Origin: Pseudochelatococcus lubricantis
Lineage (GTDB): Bacteria; Pseudomonadota; Alphaproteobacteria; Rhizobiales; Beijerinckiaceae
Assembly (NCBI RefSeq): GCF_042432495.1
Contig: NZ_JBHLXC010000012.1
Coordinates: forward strand, 124,001-188,000
Direction of reading: 5' to 3'
Length of the DNA stretch: 64,000 bases
Numbering within the stretch: the stretch's first letter is position 1; every line of letters begins with the position of its first letter. The notes below the pieces were generated by a model. It ran no database searches and had not been told where the DNA came from. It was given only the letters and a program-made list of their open reading frames with translations. A program made the translations under genes and the position numbers. Of this stretch, positions 31,764 to 40,465 are shown piece after piece.

Positions 31764-32381
31764 TCACGCGGGATCAAGGGCGAAAGAGCCGGTACGCACG
31801 GGCCCTGCACGCTCATAAGTTGAAATGACGACACCGGTGGTGGAGTTCCTGCTGCCGGTCAGTTTCAGGCCGATATCCTTCGTGCCCTCATGAAACAGGC
31901 GCTTTCCCGCCCCCAGCAGCACGGGAAAGGTCAGGAGCGTGAAGCGATCGACGAGATCTGCCGCCAGCAGCGACTGGATCAGATCGGAGCTGCCCTGCGT
32001 CAGCAGATCGGGACCGTCCTCCGCCTTGAGCCGCCGCACCGCGTCCGCGCCATCGGGACCGATGGCACGGCTGTTGCTCCATGCGAGCGGGCCGGGGCTG
32101 CGGGTCGCCACGTACTTCGTCATGACGTTCAGGCTGTCGGCGAAGGGGTCGTCCTGAACGCGGGGCCAATGAGCGGCGAAGATGTCGTAGGTCTTGCGGC
32201 CGAGCAGCAGGGCAATCGGCCCCTCGAACAGGCGACCCATAACTTCGCCCGTCACCGCATCGAAGTGCGGCACGATCCAGCCACCGTGGGCGAAGCCGCC
32301 CGACGTGTCCTCCTCCGGCCCGCCCGGCGCCTGCATCACGCCGTCCAGACTGAGGAAAGCGGCAACGGTGAGCCTGCGCAT
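31764..32381 (-). CDS. Dihydrofolate reductase / RibD C-terminal-like protein
   Basis: This is a 205-residue protein of the YyaP/RibD-C family. It begins RRLTVAAFLSLDGVMQAPGG, and has LLLGRKTYDIF (about 59-69) and LTFPVLLGAGKRLFHEG (about 154-170), where NADPH-binding residues lie in relatives. It is probably a pteridine or flavin-related reductase; the true substrate is unknown. It lies one base after the end of the upstream VOC gene. Confidence 0.88.
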   Translation of the reverse strand: MRRLTVAAFLSLDGVMQAPGGPEEDTSGGFAHGGWIVPHFDAVTGEVMGRLFEGPIALLLGRKTYDIFAAHWPRVQDDPFADSLNVMTKYVATRSPGPLAWSNSRAIGPDGADAVRRLKAEDGPDLLTQGSSDLIQSLLAADLVDRFTLLTFPVLLGAGKRLFHEGTKDIGLKLTGSRNSTTGVVISTYERAGPVRTGSFALDPA

Positions 32382-32382
32382 G

Positions 32383-32832
32383 TCAGCCTCCCTCAGACTG
32401 GACGAAGGCTTCCGGTCCCTGTTCGGCGGCGGCCGGGTCCATCCACATCACTTCCCAGATGTGCCCATCCGGATCGGCATAGCTGCGGCCGTACATGAAG
32501 CCGTAGTCCTGAACGGCGTTCGGGTCGGCCTTGCCGCCTGCCCTCGCGGCAGAGTCGACGGTCGCATCCACCGCGTCGCGGCTGCTCTCCGAGACGCAGA
32601 TCAGCACCTGGGCGCTCTTGTGCGCGTCGGGAATCGCCCGGTCAGTGAACGTCGCCCACTTCTCGTGGGTCAACAGCATGGCATGGATGGTTTCCGAAAA
32701 CACCATGCAGACAGCGGTATCGTCCGAGAACTTCGGATTCAGGGTCCCGCCGACAGCCTCGTAAAAAGCGGTCGACCGGGCAAGATCCGTTACCGGCAGG
32801 TTGACGAAGATCATCTTGGGTGTAGCGGTCAT
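32383..32832 (-). CDS. VOC-family glyoxalase/bleomycin-resistance-like protein
   Basis: This 149-residue protein has two VOC half-folds: IFVNLPVTDLARSTAFYEAV at the start and YGRSYADPDGHIWEVMWM near the end, with the usual metal-binding Glu in WEV. The ATG at 32832 has a GAGGAGG site; an upstream ATG would add nine residues. It is the first gene of the three-gene group and lies 40 bases from the divergent HxlR regulator, which probably controls it. Confidence 0.9.
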   Translation of the reverse strand: MTATPKMIFVNLPVTDLARSTAFYEAVGGTLNPKFSDDTAVCMVFSETIHAMLLTHEKWATFTDRAIPDAHKSAQVLICVSESSRDAVDATVDSAARAGGKADPNAVQDYGFMYGRSYADPDGHIWEVMWMDPAAAEQGPEAFVQSEGG

Positions 32833-32872
32833 CGTGGTTTCCTCCTCGTGGATTTGCAAACCATAGAGCGAT

Positions 32873-33601
32873 ATGTTAGAAATAACAACTATGAAGTTAG
32901 AAAAAATAACTGAACGATCCCGGCGCTATGACGATGCCTGCGGAACGGCCCACGGACTGGAGCTGCTGGGAGAACGCTGGACGCTGCTGATTGTTCGCGA
33001 GCTGATGCTCGGGCCGAGACGCTTCAGCGATCTGAGGCGCGATTTGCCGGGCCTGAGCGCCAACGTGCTGACCCAGCGGCTGGAGACGCTGGAGGCAAAC
33101 GGCGTGGTGCGGCGGCGGACGCTGCCCCCGCCGGCCTCGGTGCAGGTCTACGAGCTGACCGACTGGGGCTACGAGGCTGAGCCCGTCATCCAGACGCTCG
33201 GCCGCTGGGCTGTGCGCTCGCCCGGCCACGATCCGAACCAGCCGATCAGCGCGGTCTCGATCATGCTGTCGTTCCGCACCATGTTCGCTCCGGGCGTGCG
33301 GCCGGGCTTCGACGCGGCGATCGGCTACCGGACGGGCGAGCAACGGTTCCGCATCGCAGTTGCGCCCGACAGGCTGACGGTGCGGCGCGTGGAAACGCTC
33401 GACGATACCGACGTCGTGTTCATCGGCTCGCCAGAGGCGTTGGGCGCCGCCGCCTACGGGCCGGGGCTGGGGGCCATGGAGGCGCAGGGAGCGCTACGCA
33501 TAGAAGGCTCGCGCGAGATCGCCGAACGCTTCCTGGCCCTGTTCGAACTGCCGCCGAAGGCAATGGTCCCAAGCGCGTTCCGATCAAACGGAGTCATTTG
33601 A
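32873..33601 (+). CDS. HxlR-family transcription regulator with SCP2-like C-terminal domain
   Basis: The 242-residue protein has an HxlR winged helix at about residues 20-115 (Cys23; LLGERWTLLIVRELMLGPRR; VLTQRLETLEANGVVRR), followed by a domain of about 110 residues with an SCP2-like pattern. HxlR proteins often sense electrophiles or oxidants through a conserved cysteine in this position. The start at 32873 (MLEITT) or 32891 (MKLEKI) is undecided; repeats of the form GTTA-Nx-TAAC overlap both. It is divergent from the three small detoxification-type genes. Confidence 0.88.
   Translation: MLEITTMKLEKITERSRRYDDACGTAHGLELLGERWTLLIVRELMLGPRRFSDLRRDLPGLSANVLTQRLETLEANGVVRRRTLPPPASVQVYELTDWGYEAEPVIQTLGRWAVRSPGHDPNQPISAVSIMLSFRTMFAPGVRPGFDAAIGYRTGEQRFRIAVAPDRLTVRRVETLDDTDVVFIGSPEALGAAAYGPGLGAMEAQGALRIEGSREIAERFLALFELPPKAMVPSAFRSNGVI
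32875..32910. promoter_or_regulatory. Two GTTA-Nx-TAAC repeats at the HxlR start
   Basis: GTTA-GAAA-TAAC at 32875-32886 and GTTA-GAAAAAA-TAAC at 32896-32910 form paired small inverted repeats. Their place over the translation start fits an autoregulatory operator. Confidence 0.5.
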
Positions 33602-33725
33602 TCGCCAAGAATTCAATCAATATCAAAGAGATAGATCATCTGCAAAGATCGCGTATAAATAAGGCGGCAAGCAGGCCGGGCGCCTGTCGCGAGAAGCGGC
33701 GGCGGAAGCGGCATCGGGGAGGCTC

Positions 33726-35234
33726 ATGCAATATATTCTGGCGATAGATCAGGGCACCACGTCGTCCCGGGCCATCGTTTTCGATGCGCAGGCCAGCGTC
33801 GTCGGCACGGCCCGGCAGGAATTTCCGCAGATCTACCCGGCGTCTGGCCTCGTGGAGCACGATCCCGAGGACCTCTGGCGCACGGTGGTCCAGTCGGCGC
33901 GCGAGGCCGTTGCACGGACGGGGATCGATGTGGCGGACATCGCCGCCATTGGCATTACCAATCAGCGGGAAACCACCCTCGTCTGGGATCGCGCCACCGG
34001 CAAGCCCATCCATAATGCCATCGTCTGGCAGGACCGCCGCACCGCGCCCCTCTGCGCCGCGCTGCGCGACGCGGGCCACGAGCCGCTGATCAGCAGGACT
34101 ACCGGCCTGCTGCTCGACCCCTATTTCTCCGCGACCAAGCTGCGGTGGATCCTCGATCATGTCGACGGGGCCAAGGCGAAAGCGGCACGCGGCGAACTCG
34201 CCTTCGGCACCGTCGACAGCTTCCTGATCTGGCGTCTCACAGGCGGGCGCGTGCATGCGACGGACGCCACCAACGCCGCCCGCACCATGCTGTTCGACAT
34301 CCGCCGGGGCGCGTGGGACCATGACATCTGCAACCTGCTGGACATCCATCCCTCGCTGCTGCCGCAGGTGTACGACTGCGCCGCCGACTTCGGCGAGACG
34401 ACGGCGGACCTGCTGGGGCGGGCCATCCCGATTGCGGGCGTCGCGGGAGACCAGCAGGCGGCGGCCCTGGGGCAGGCGTGCTTCACGCCCGGCATGATGA
34501 AGTCGACCTACGGCACGGGTTGTTTCGCGCTTCTCAACACCGGCGAGCGCGTCGTGGAAAGCCGTCACCGCCTGCTGACCACCATCGCCGCGCAGATCGA
34601 CGGCCGGCGGACCTATGCACTCGAAGGATCGATCTTCGTGGCCGGCGCGGTGGTGCAATGGCTGCGCGACGGCCTCGGCGTGATCGCGAGCGCGGGCGAG
34701 GTGCAGGGGCTGGCCGAGTCCGCCGACACGACGCAGGAGGTGGTGTTGGTGCCGGCCTTCACCGGGCTCGGCGCCCCCTACTGGCGGCCCGATTGCCGGG
34801 GCGCGGTCTTCGGCCTGACACGCAGCACCGGGCCGGCGGAGCTGGCGAGGGCGGCGCTCGCCAGTGTCGGCTTCCAGACGCGCGACCTGCTGGAAGCGAT
34901 GGTGGCCGACTGGGCCGAGGAGACAGGAACCGCAACGACACCCGTGCTGCGCGTGGACGGCGGCATGAGCGCCTCCGACTGGGCCATGCAGTTTCTCGCC
35001 GACATCACGGGCGCCGTCGTGGACAGGCCGCAGTTTCAGGAGACGACAGCCCTGGGCGTCGCCTGGCTCGCGGGCATGCGTACCGGCCTCTATCCGGACG
35101 CGGAGACCTTCGCGAAACACTGGGCGCTGGACCGCAGCTTCCTGCCGCGGCTGGCCGCCGAGGTGCGGGACGAGCAGTACCGGCGCTGGAAAAAGGCCGT
35201 CGCGGCGGCAATATCCATGGAAAATGACGGGTAG
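33726..35234 (+). CDS. glpK: Glycerol kinase
   Basis: GlpK phosphorylates glycerol to sn-glycerol 3-phosphate. The 502 residues show all FGGY-kinase blocks: ILAIDQGTTSSRAIVFD at the start, GITNQRETTLVWDRATGKP (about 79-97), VWQDRRTA, and MKSTYGTGCFALLNTGE (about 258-274), where the second family signature falls. The glycerol facilitator and dehydrogenase genes are not nearby, so it appears to be a free-standing gene. No IS or frameshift is seen. Confidence 0.97.
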   Translation: MQYILAIDQGTTSSRAIVFDAQASVVGTARQEFPQIYPASGLVEHDPEDLWRTVVQSAREAVARTGIDVADIAAIGITNQRETTLVWDRATGKPIHNAIVWQDRRTAPLCAALRDAGHEPLISRTTGLLLDPYFSATKLRWILDHVDGAKAKAARGELAFGTVDSFLIWRLTGGRVHATDATNAARTMLFDIRRGAWDHDICNLLDIHPSLLPQVYDCAADFGETTADLLGRAIPIAGVAGDQQAAALGQACFTPGMMKSTYGTGCFALLNTGERVVESRHRLLTTIAAQIDGRRTYALEGSIFVAGAVVQWLRDGLGVIASAGEVQGLAESADTTQEVVLVPAFTGLGAPYWRPDCRGAVFGLTRSTGPAELARAALASVGFQTRDLLEAMVADWAEETGTATTPVLRVDGGMSASDWAMQFLADITGAVVDRPQFQETTALGVAWLAGMRTGLYPDAETFAKHWALDRSFLPRLAAEVRDEQYRRWKKAVAAAISMENDG

Positions 35235-35257
35235 CGGCGGCGCTGCTGCGCACCGTC

Positions 35258-35272
35258 TTTACATTTCTTCAC
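35258..35272. promoter_or_regulatory. CpxR/OmpR-type direct repeat upstream of the Spy-like gene
   Basis: TTTAC-ATTTC-TTCAC is the reverse orientation of the CpxR-like GTAAA-N5-GTAAA arrangement with one mismatch. It lies 84 bases before the ATG of the Spy/CpxP-like protein and is a candidate site for the response regulator encoded at 36037. Confidence 0.45.
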
Positions 35273-35355
35273 ATCGGCCGGCAACGGCGGAAACACTCCT
35301 CGCATAGCCTCTTCCCGTCGCGGCAATCGGGCCGCAGTGAGGAAGGAGCTTCGAT

Positions 35356-35895
35356 ATGGAACAGGACAAGCAGGACGCCGCCGCCACCGGTGCCGACACC
35401 CGCAGCAAGTCGCGGCGGCGCGGCTGGATTGCCGCCGGCGGCCTGGCGGTGCTCGCGATCGGCGCGGCCACGGCGGTGACCGCCGGCGGCCTCGGCTGCT
35501 TCGGAAGTGCCGGCGGCCACCCGGGCGGCCCCTTTGGCGGGGGCGGCATCGAGCGGGCGCTCGACACCGTCGACGCCACGGCCGAGCAGGAAAAGCGGAT
35601 CTGGGCGATCGTCGATGCGACCCGCGCTGAATTGCGGCCGCTGGCGCGCGAGTTCCGGGACACGCGCGGGACGGTTGCGGAGCTGCTCGGCAGCGGCACG
35701 ATCGACCGCGCGGCTGTCGAGACGCTGCGCGCCGAGCGTATCAAGGCCATCGACGAAGCATCGAAGAAGCTGACCGCCGCCGTTCTCGACGCCGCCGAGG
35801 TACTGACGCCGGAACAGCGGGCCACGCTGACGAAACGCTTTCAGGAAAGCGGCTTCGGTGAGCGCGGTTTCGGGGATCGCGGACCGCGCCGCTGA
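35356..35895 (+). CDS. Spy/CpxP-like (LTXXQ) periplasmic protein
   Basis: This 179-residue protein has one N-terminal membrane/signal segment (about 23-44) and a helical domain with ELRPLAREFRDTRGTV and a LTPEQRATLTKRF motif near 155-167, the pattern of Spy/CpxP/CnrX-type periplasmic chaperones and sensors. The linker is rich in Gly. A GAAGGAG site precedes the ATG. It lies upstream of an OmpR-type two-component system on the same strand, an arrangement common for envelope-stress or metal sensing. Confidence 0.82.
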   Translation: MEQDKQDAAATGADTRSKSRRRGWIAAGGLAVLAIGAATAVTAGGLGCFGSAGGHPGGPFGGGGIERALDTVDATAEQEKRIWAIVDATRAELRPLAREFRDTRGTVAELLGSGTIDRAAVETLRAERIKAIDEASKKLTAAVLDAAEVLTPEQRATLTKRFQESGFGERGFGDRGPRR

Positions 35896-35930
35896 TGCGT
35901 TGAACCGGAAAACGGGCACCGGTTTCCGCA
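35896..35930. repeat. Intergenic palindrome, AACCGG...CCGGTT core
   Basis: TGCGTTGAACCGG...CCGGTTTCCGCA forms an imperfect hairpin between the Spy-like gene and the response regulator. It is flanked by a repeated GATGCGTTGA (35894 and 35938). Similar 'ACCGG...CCGGT' elements are frequent in rhizobial genomes. Confidence 0.5.
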
Positions 35931-36036
35931 TGAATTCGATGCGTTGACAAATGGATAGAGCTGCGGCGCAATTCGTGTTTTATATCCGCAGTTCCACAAT
36001 GTACAAAGCAGCGCGGCGCAACAGGGTATCCGGAGC

Positions 36037-36735
36037 ATGGCGGAAGAGGTGCTGATCATCGATGATGACACGCGGCTTTCCGCCATGCTTTCCGACTACC
36101 TTTCCGCCAGCGGCTTCTCCGTGCGCGAAGCCGCAACCGCACGGGCCGGGCTTGCCGAACTCGCCCGCCGGGCGCCCGATGCGGTGATCCTCGACGTGAT
36201 GCTGCCCGATCTCGACGGGTTCGAGACCTGCCGGCGCCTGCGCGCCGTCTCCGACGTGCCGGTGCTGATGCTGACCGCGAGGGGCGACGAGACAGACCGC
36301 ATCGTCGGGCTGGAGATCGGTGCCGACGATTATCTTCCCAAGCCGTTCAACCCGCGCGAACTGCTCGCGCGTCTCAGGGCGATCCTGCGCCGCAGGGGCA
36401 GCCCGAGGGCCGTCGATGACGTGATGCGCTTCGGCCGGCTGGAGATCGACCCCGGCTCACGGATCGCCCGGCTCGACGGGCGGGATTGCGCGATGACGGG
36501 GCACCAGTTCGATCTGCTGGTCGCGCTTGCACAACACGCCGGCCGGATATTGTCGCGCGAGCAGCTGATGGATCTGGTCAAGGGCGTGGAGGCCGATGCT
36601 TTCGACCGCTCCATCGACGTCCACATATCGCGTATCCGCGCCGCGATCGAGGACGATCCCCGCCACCCGCGCCGCATCGTCACTGTACGCGGGGCGGGCT
36701 ATGTGTTCGCGCGCCGGCAGGATGAGGATGTGTGA
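36037..36735 (+). CDS. OmpR-family response regulator
   Basis: The 232-residue protein has a receiver domain (residues 1-115; acidic pair DDD at 8-10, phospho-acceptor Asp in ILDVMLPDLDG around 52, Lys in PKPFNPREL around 103) and a winged-helix DNA-binding domain (about 130-228). It overlaps the start of its kinase gene. Together with the Spy/CpxP-like gene just upstream it probably forms an envelope-stress or metal-stress circuit. Confidence 0.93.
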   Translation: MAEEVLIIDDDTRLSAMLSDYLSASGFSVREAATARAGLAELARRAPDAVILDVMLPDLDGFETCRRLRAVSDVPVLMLTARGDETDRIVGLEIGADDYLPKPFNPRELLARLRAILRRRGSPRAVDDVMRFGRLEIDPGSRIARLDGRDCAMTGHQFDLLVALAQHAGRILSREQLMDLVKGVEADAFDRSIDVHISRIRAAIEDDPRHPRRIVTVRGAGYVFARRQDEDV

Positions 36736-38003
36736 GGCGAAATTCCATGCGCGGCAGTCTGTTTCTCAAGATATACCTCACCCTTCTGGCCAGCCTCGTC
36801 GTCGTGGCGCTCGCGGGCGCAGCATTCCTGCAGGCGAGCCGCGACGACGAGGATCGCGGCTTCTACGGCCGGCGCGACGCCATGCTGTCCGCCTTGCTGC
36901 CGGCCGATGCCGACCCGGCCAAAACGCGCTTCGTTCTGGAGCGGCTGGCCGAGGCATTCGATGCCGACATCGCCGTTTACGAGCCGGACGGGCGGTTGAG
37001 CATGGCGGCCGGCAATCCGCTTCCGCCCGCGCCGCCCGGCGACGCGCGCCGGCATCAGCACGGCAACCCGTGGCGCAATTTTTCCGTCCGCCTGCCCGAC
37101 GGCCGCGTGGTTGCAGGACATTTCGGCGCGCCTCCGGGCTTCCTGCCGAGCAGCCCGCTCATCCTGCTGGCGCTGGTGGCCGGGGCCACAGGGCTTGCGG
37201 CCTGGCCCGCCGTGCGGGGGCTCACCCGCCGGCTGGAGCGCTTGCGCCGCGGCGTCGAGGAATGGGGCGAAGGGGACCTGACACGCCGCGTGCCCGTACA
37301 AGGCCGCGACGAGGTGGCCGCACTGGCCGGAAGCTTCAACCTCGCCGCCGAGAAGATCGAGAAGCTGGTCGAGGCGCACCGCATCCTGCTCGCCAACGCC
37401 AGCCATGAGCTGCGTTCGCCGCTCGCGCGCCTGAGAATGGCGCTCGACCTCTACGAGGCCGCGCCAAGCAGTGAGCGCAAGCGCGAAATCGTTCGCAATC
37501 TCTCAGAACTCGATGCGCTGGTCGACGAGATATTGCTGGCGAGCCGCCTGGAACATGGCGATCCCTCCGGGCTGTTGTCGGAGAGCGTCGACCTGCTGGC
37601 GCTGGCGGCGGAAGAAGGCGCGCGCCAGAACGTGGCTGTCTCGGGCGAGCCCGCCACGGTCACCGGCGATCACCGCCTGCTGTCGCGCCTCGTGCGCAAT
37701 CTCGTCCAGAACGCCATCCGCCACGGTGGACCGCCCGTCATCGTCGAGGTGCGGCGCCGCAACGGGATGGTCGAGCTGGGCGTGCGCGACCACGGACCCG
37801 GCATACCGGAAGCCGAACGCGAGAGGATATTCGAGCCCTTCTACCGGCCCGCCGGCCATGGCGAGGCAGCGGGCGGCTGGGGAATCGGGCTCGCTCTCGT
37901 GCGCAAGATCGCCGACCGCCACGGCGCGAGCGTACGCCTCGAAACGCCGGATGACGGCGGCACCCGGATCGTCGTCACCTTCCCGGTCGAGCGCACGGCC
38001 TGA
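36732..38003 (+). CDS. Membrane sensor histidine kinase
   Basis: The 423-residue kinase has two membrane segments (about 12-35 and 138-160) around a periplasmic domain, then HAMP (about 165-215), the H-box ANASHELRSPLARLRM (His about 222) and an ATPase domain (NLVQNAIRHGG, DHGPGIP, GGWGIGLALV). Translation probably starts at GTG 36732 in an overlap with the regulator stop; an ATG at 36747 is also possible. The input signal is unknown. Confidence 0.92.
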   Translation: MRRNSMRGSLFLKIYLTLLASLVVVALAGAAFLQASRDDEDRGFYGRRDAMLSALLPADADPAKTRFVLERLAEAFDADIAVYEPDGRLSMAAGNPLPPAPPGDARRHQHGNPWRNFSVRLPDGRVVAGHFGAPPGFLPSSPLILLALVAGATGLAAWPAVRGLTRRLERLRRGVEEWGEGDLTRRVPVQGRDEVAALAGSFNLAAEKIEKLVEAHRILLANASHELRSPLARLRMALDLYEAAPSSERKREIVRNLSELDALVDEILLASRLEHGDPSGLLSESVDLLALAAEEGARQNVAVSGEPATVTGDHRLLSRLVRNLVQNAIRHGGPPVIVEVRRRNGMVELGVRDHGPGIPEAERERIFEPFYRPAGHGEAAGGWGIGLALVRKIADRHGASVRLETPDDGGTRIVVTFPVERTA

Positions 38004-38072
38004 CGAAGCGCTCGCTCCGGGAACGCCGGAAGCGGCAGTCCAAACAGTGCATTAAAATTATTTCGAATTTTT

Positions 38073-38092
38073 AATTGCAATTTATCGCAATT
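38073..38092. promoter_or_regulatory. AT-rich inverted repeat upstream of the sulfide-detoxification operon
   Basis: AATTGC-N8-GCAATT lies in an AT-rich patch (38050-38100) of an otherwise G+C-rich region, 54 bases before the first gene. Operators of the BigR repressor are AT-rich palindromes at this place in related operons; no bigR gene is in the window. Confidence 0.5.
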
Positions 38093-38145
38093 ATTATTAG
38101 ATGGCGTTCAGCGGGGCAAGCCCCCGATGCTTTGAGAAAACGCCG

Positions 38146-38574
38146 ATGAGACTTGTCAGGATCAACGAACGGCTCGCCGTCAGCGAGCAGATCAGCCCCC
38201 GGAATATCGCGCCGCTGGCGCGCGCCGGCTACACGGCGATCATCAACAACCGGCCGGACCGCGAGGCTCTCCTCCAGCCCGGCGCGGATGCCATCGCCGC
38301 AGCCGCCTCCCGGGAAGGGCTCGCCTGCATCCACCTGCCGGTGACCGGGCCCGACATCACCGAGGAGACGGTTCGCGCCTTCCAGCAGGCGCTTGCCGCG
38401 AGCAGCGGGCCGGTCCTCGCCTTTTGCCGCACGGGCGCGCGCTCCTTGATCCTGTGGGCCATCGGCGAGGTTCTCGACGGCCGCATGCGCAAGGAGGACC
38501 TCATCCCCTTCGGCGCCGAACGCGGCTTCGACCTTTCCCGCGCGGTCGACTGGCTCACGGCTCACGGTCGTTAG
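38146..38574 (+). CDS. DUF442 / TIGR01244 family sulfurtransferase-like protein
   Basis: This 142-residue protein has the dual-specificity-phosphatase-like fold of the DUF442 domain. The active loop CRTGARS (about residues 93-99) contains the single cysteine expected to carry persulfide. In Blh-type proteins this domain is fused to an ETHE1-like dioxygenase; here the two are separate neighbouring genes. I chose the ATG at 38146; an ATG at 38101 would add 15 residues. It is the first gene of the sulfide-detoxification group. Confidence 0.88.
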   Translation: MRLVRINERLAVSEQISPRNIAPLARAGYTAIINNRPDREALLQPGADAIAAAASREGLACIHLPVTGPDITEETVRAFQQALAASSGPVLAFCRTGARSLILWAIGEVLDGRMRKEDLIPFGAERGFDLSRAVDWLTAHGR

Positions 38575-38645
38575 CTCCGGGGAGCGCTCCGCGGTTCTTT
38601 GAACTCAGCGCGCACCGACAACAGACTGACGAAAAGGAGATGCTC

Positions 38646-39521
38646 ATGAAACCTGAAGTCACCGGCTTTTTCGACCCCCGCACGTGGTCGATCCAGTATG
38701 TCGTCGCCGATCCGGAAACGAAGAAATGCGCCATCGTCGATCCCGTCTACGATTTCGACGAAAGCTCCGGCCAGACGGCCTCGATGAACGCCGACCGCAT
38801 CCTCGCCTTCGTCCGGGAGAAGGGCTATGCGGTCGAGTGGATTCTCGACACCCACCCGCATGCCGACCACTTCTCGGCCGCCGCCTACCTCAAGGAAAAG
38901 ACCGGCGCGCCGACCGCCATCGGCGAGAGGGTCACGCAGGTGCAGAAGCTCTGGAAGGGCTTCTACAACTGGCCGGACTTCCCGGCCGACGGTTCGCAGT
39001 GGGACAGGCTCTTCGCCGACGGTGACACCTTCCGGGTCGGCAACATCGAGGCGCGGGTAATGTTCTCGCCCGGCCACACGCTTGCGTCGATCACCTATGT
39101 CATCGGCGACGCCGCCTTCGTTCACGACACGCTGTTCATGCCCGACAGCGGCACCGCACGGGCCGACTTTCCCGGCGGCGATGCAAAGGTGCTGTGGAAG
39201 TCCATTCAGGCGATCCTCTCGCTGCCGGACGCGACGCGCATCTTCACCGGCCACGACTACCAGCCGGGCGGTCGCGAACCGCAATGGGAATCGACGGTGG
39301 CCGAGCAGAAGGCGAAGAACATCCACATGGCGCGATACAGGACGGAGCAGGACTTCGCCACCGCACGCGAGGCGCGCGACAGGACGTTGCCGATGCCGAA
39401 GCTGATCCTGCATTCGCTGCAGATCAACACCAACGGCGGGCGCCTGCCCGCGCCGGAAGCAAACGGACGGCGCTACCTGAAAATTCCGCTCGACCTGCTG
39501 ACCGGCGCCGCGTGGGAATGA
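38646..39521 (+). CDS. Metallo-beta-lactamase-fold persulfide dioxygenase (ETHE1/Blh type)
   Basis: This 291-residue protein has the ETHE1-family metal site: THPHADHF (H-x-H-x-D-H, about 56-63), SPGHT (about 140-144), HDTLF with an Asp ligand, and GHDYQPGG. ETHE1 proteins oxidise glutathione persulfide to sulfite. The ATG at 38646 has AAAAGGAGA six bases upstream. It follows the DUF442 gene and precedes the YeeE/YedE genes, so sulfur from sulfide may pass from the sulfurtransferase to this dioxygenase. Confidence 0.92.
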   Translation: MKPEVTGFFDPRTWSIQYVVADPETKKCAIVDPVYDFDESSGQTASMNADRILAFVREKGYAVEWILDTHPHADHFSAAAYLKEKTGAPTAIGERVTQVQKLWKGFYNWPDFPADGSQWDRLFADGDTFRVGNIEARVMFSPGHTLASITYVIGDAAFVHDTLFMPDSGTARADFPGGDAKVLWKSIQAILSLPDATRIFTGHDYQPGGREPQWESTVAEQKAKNIHMARYRTEQDFATAREARDRTLPMPKLILHSLQINTNGGRLPAPEANGRRYLKIPLDLLTGAAWE

Positions 39522-39561
39522 TGCCGGACAGGCCCACGCAGGTAACTTGCGAGACTGAACG

Positions 39562-39993
39562 ATGACACAATTCACTCCCCTCGCCTCCCTTGCCGGCGGC
39601 GCGCTGATCGGCCTTGCCGCCGTGCTTCTCATGGCCTTTCATGGCCGCATCGCCGGGCTTTCAGGTATTCTGGCCGGCCTCCTGCCGCCGTGGGCAGGCG
39701 GCTGGGGCTGGCGCGCCGCTTTCCTCGCAGGCGCGATCGCCGCGCCGGCGCTGATCGTGGCCTATGCGGGCGATGCCGCCGTTTCGTTCGACAGCGCCGT
39801 TCCCGCACCGTGGCTCATCGGCGGCGGGCTGATCGTGGGAATCGGCGTGCAGCTTGGATCGGGGTGCAGTTCCGGGCACGGCGTCTGCGGCCTCGCGCGG
39901 CTATCGCGGCGTTCGATTGCGGCCACGCTCATCTTCATGGCGACGACCGCCGCCACCGTCTTCGTCATCCGCCACGTCCTGGGAGGCTTTTGA
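39562..39993 (+). CDS. YeeE/YedE-family transporter half, first part
   Basis: This 143-residue membrane protein has four or five predicted helices and the conserved thiol motif GSGCSSGHGVCGL (about 98-110). In full-length YeeE/TsuA such cysteines relay thiosulfate or related sulfur species. Two half-size genes in tandem are common in proteobacterial sulfide operons. Its stop overlaps the next gene's start by one base. Confidence 0.9.
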   Translation: MTQFTPLASLAGGALIGLAAVLLMAFHGRIAGLSGILAGLLPPWAGGWGWRAAFLAGAIAAPALIVAYAGDAAVSFDSAVPAPWLIGGGLIVGIGVQLGSGCSSGHGVCGLARLSRRSIAATLIFMATTAATVFVIRHVLGGF

Positions 39994-40436
39994 TGGCCCG
40001 CCTTCTCGCCGCGCTCGCCGCCGGCCTCGTTTTCGGAACCGGGATTGCCGTCTCGGGCATGATCAATCCTGCGAAGGTGCTGAACTTCTTTGATTTTGCC
40101 GGCACCTGGGACCCGTCGCTGGCGTTCGTGATGGGCGGTGCGCTGGCTGTCACGGCGCTCGGCTACCGTCTTGTGCTGAAGCGTCCGCGGCCGCTGCTCG
40201 ACGACGGCTTCCACCTGCCGACAAACCGCAAGCTCGATTGGCCGCTGCTGTCCGGCGCCGCCCTGTTCGGCGTGGGCTGGGGCATCGCCGGGTTCTGCCC
40301 GGGCGGCTCCATCCCGGCGCTGGGCCTCGGCGAAGCGAGCGCCTTCATCTTCGTCGCGTCGATGCTGGCCGGGATCGCCCTCTCCCGCTTCACGCGCAGC
40401 GCCTTCGCCGGCACGGCGCAATCGCGCGCCGCCTGA
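39993..40436 (+). CDS. YeeE/YedE-family transporter half, second part
   Basis: The 147-residue protein has four predicted helices and the partner motif GIAGFCPGGSIPALG (about 96-110). It completes the pseudo-symmetric channel formed with the preceding half. Start and stop (TGATG) overlap shows coupled translation. Likely role: moving sulfite, thiosulfate or another sulfur anion; the direction is unknown. Confidence 0.9.
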   Translation: MARLLAALAAGLVFGTGIAVSGMINPAKVLNFFDFAGTWDPSLAFVMGGALAVTALGYRLVLKRPRPLLDDGFHLPTNRKLDWPLLSGAALFGVGWGIAGFCPGGSIPALGLGEASAFIFVASMLAGIALSRFTRSAFAGTAQSRAA

Positions 40437-40465
40437 GCGCCGAGACGAGGAAGGATAGCGCAGGC

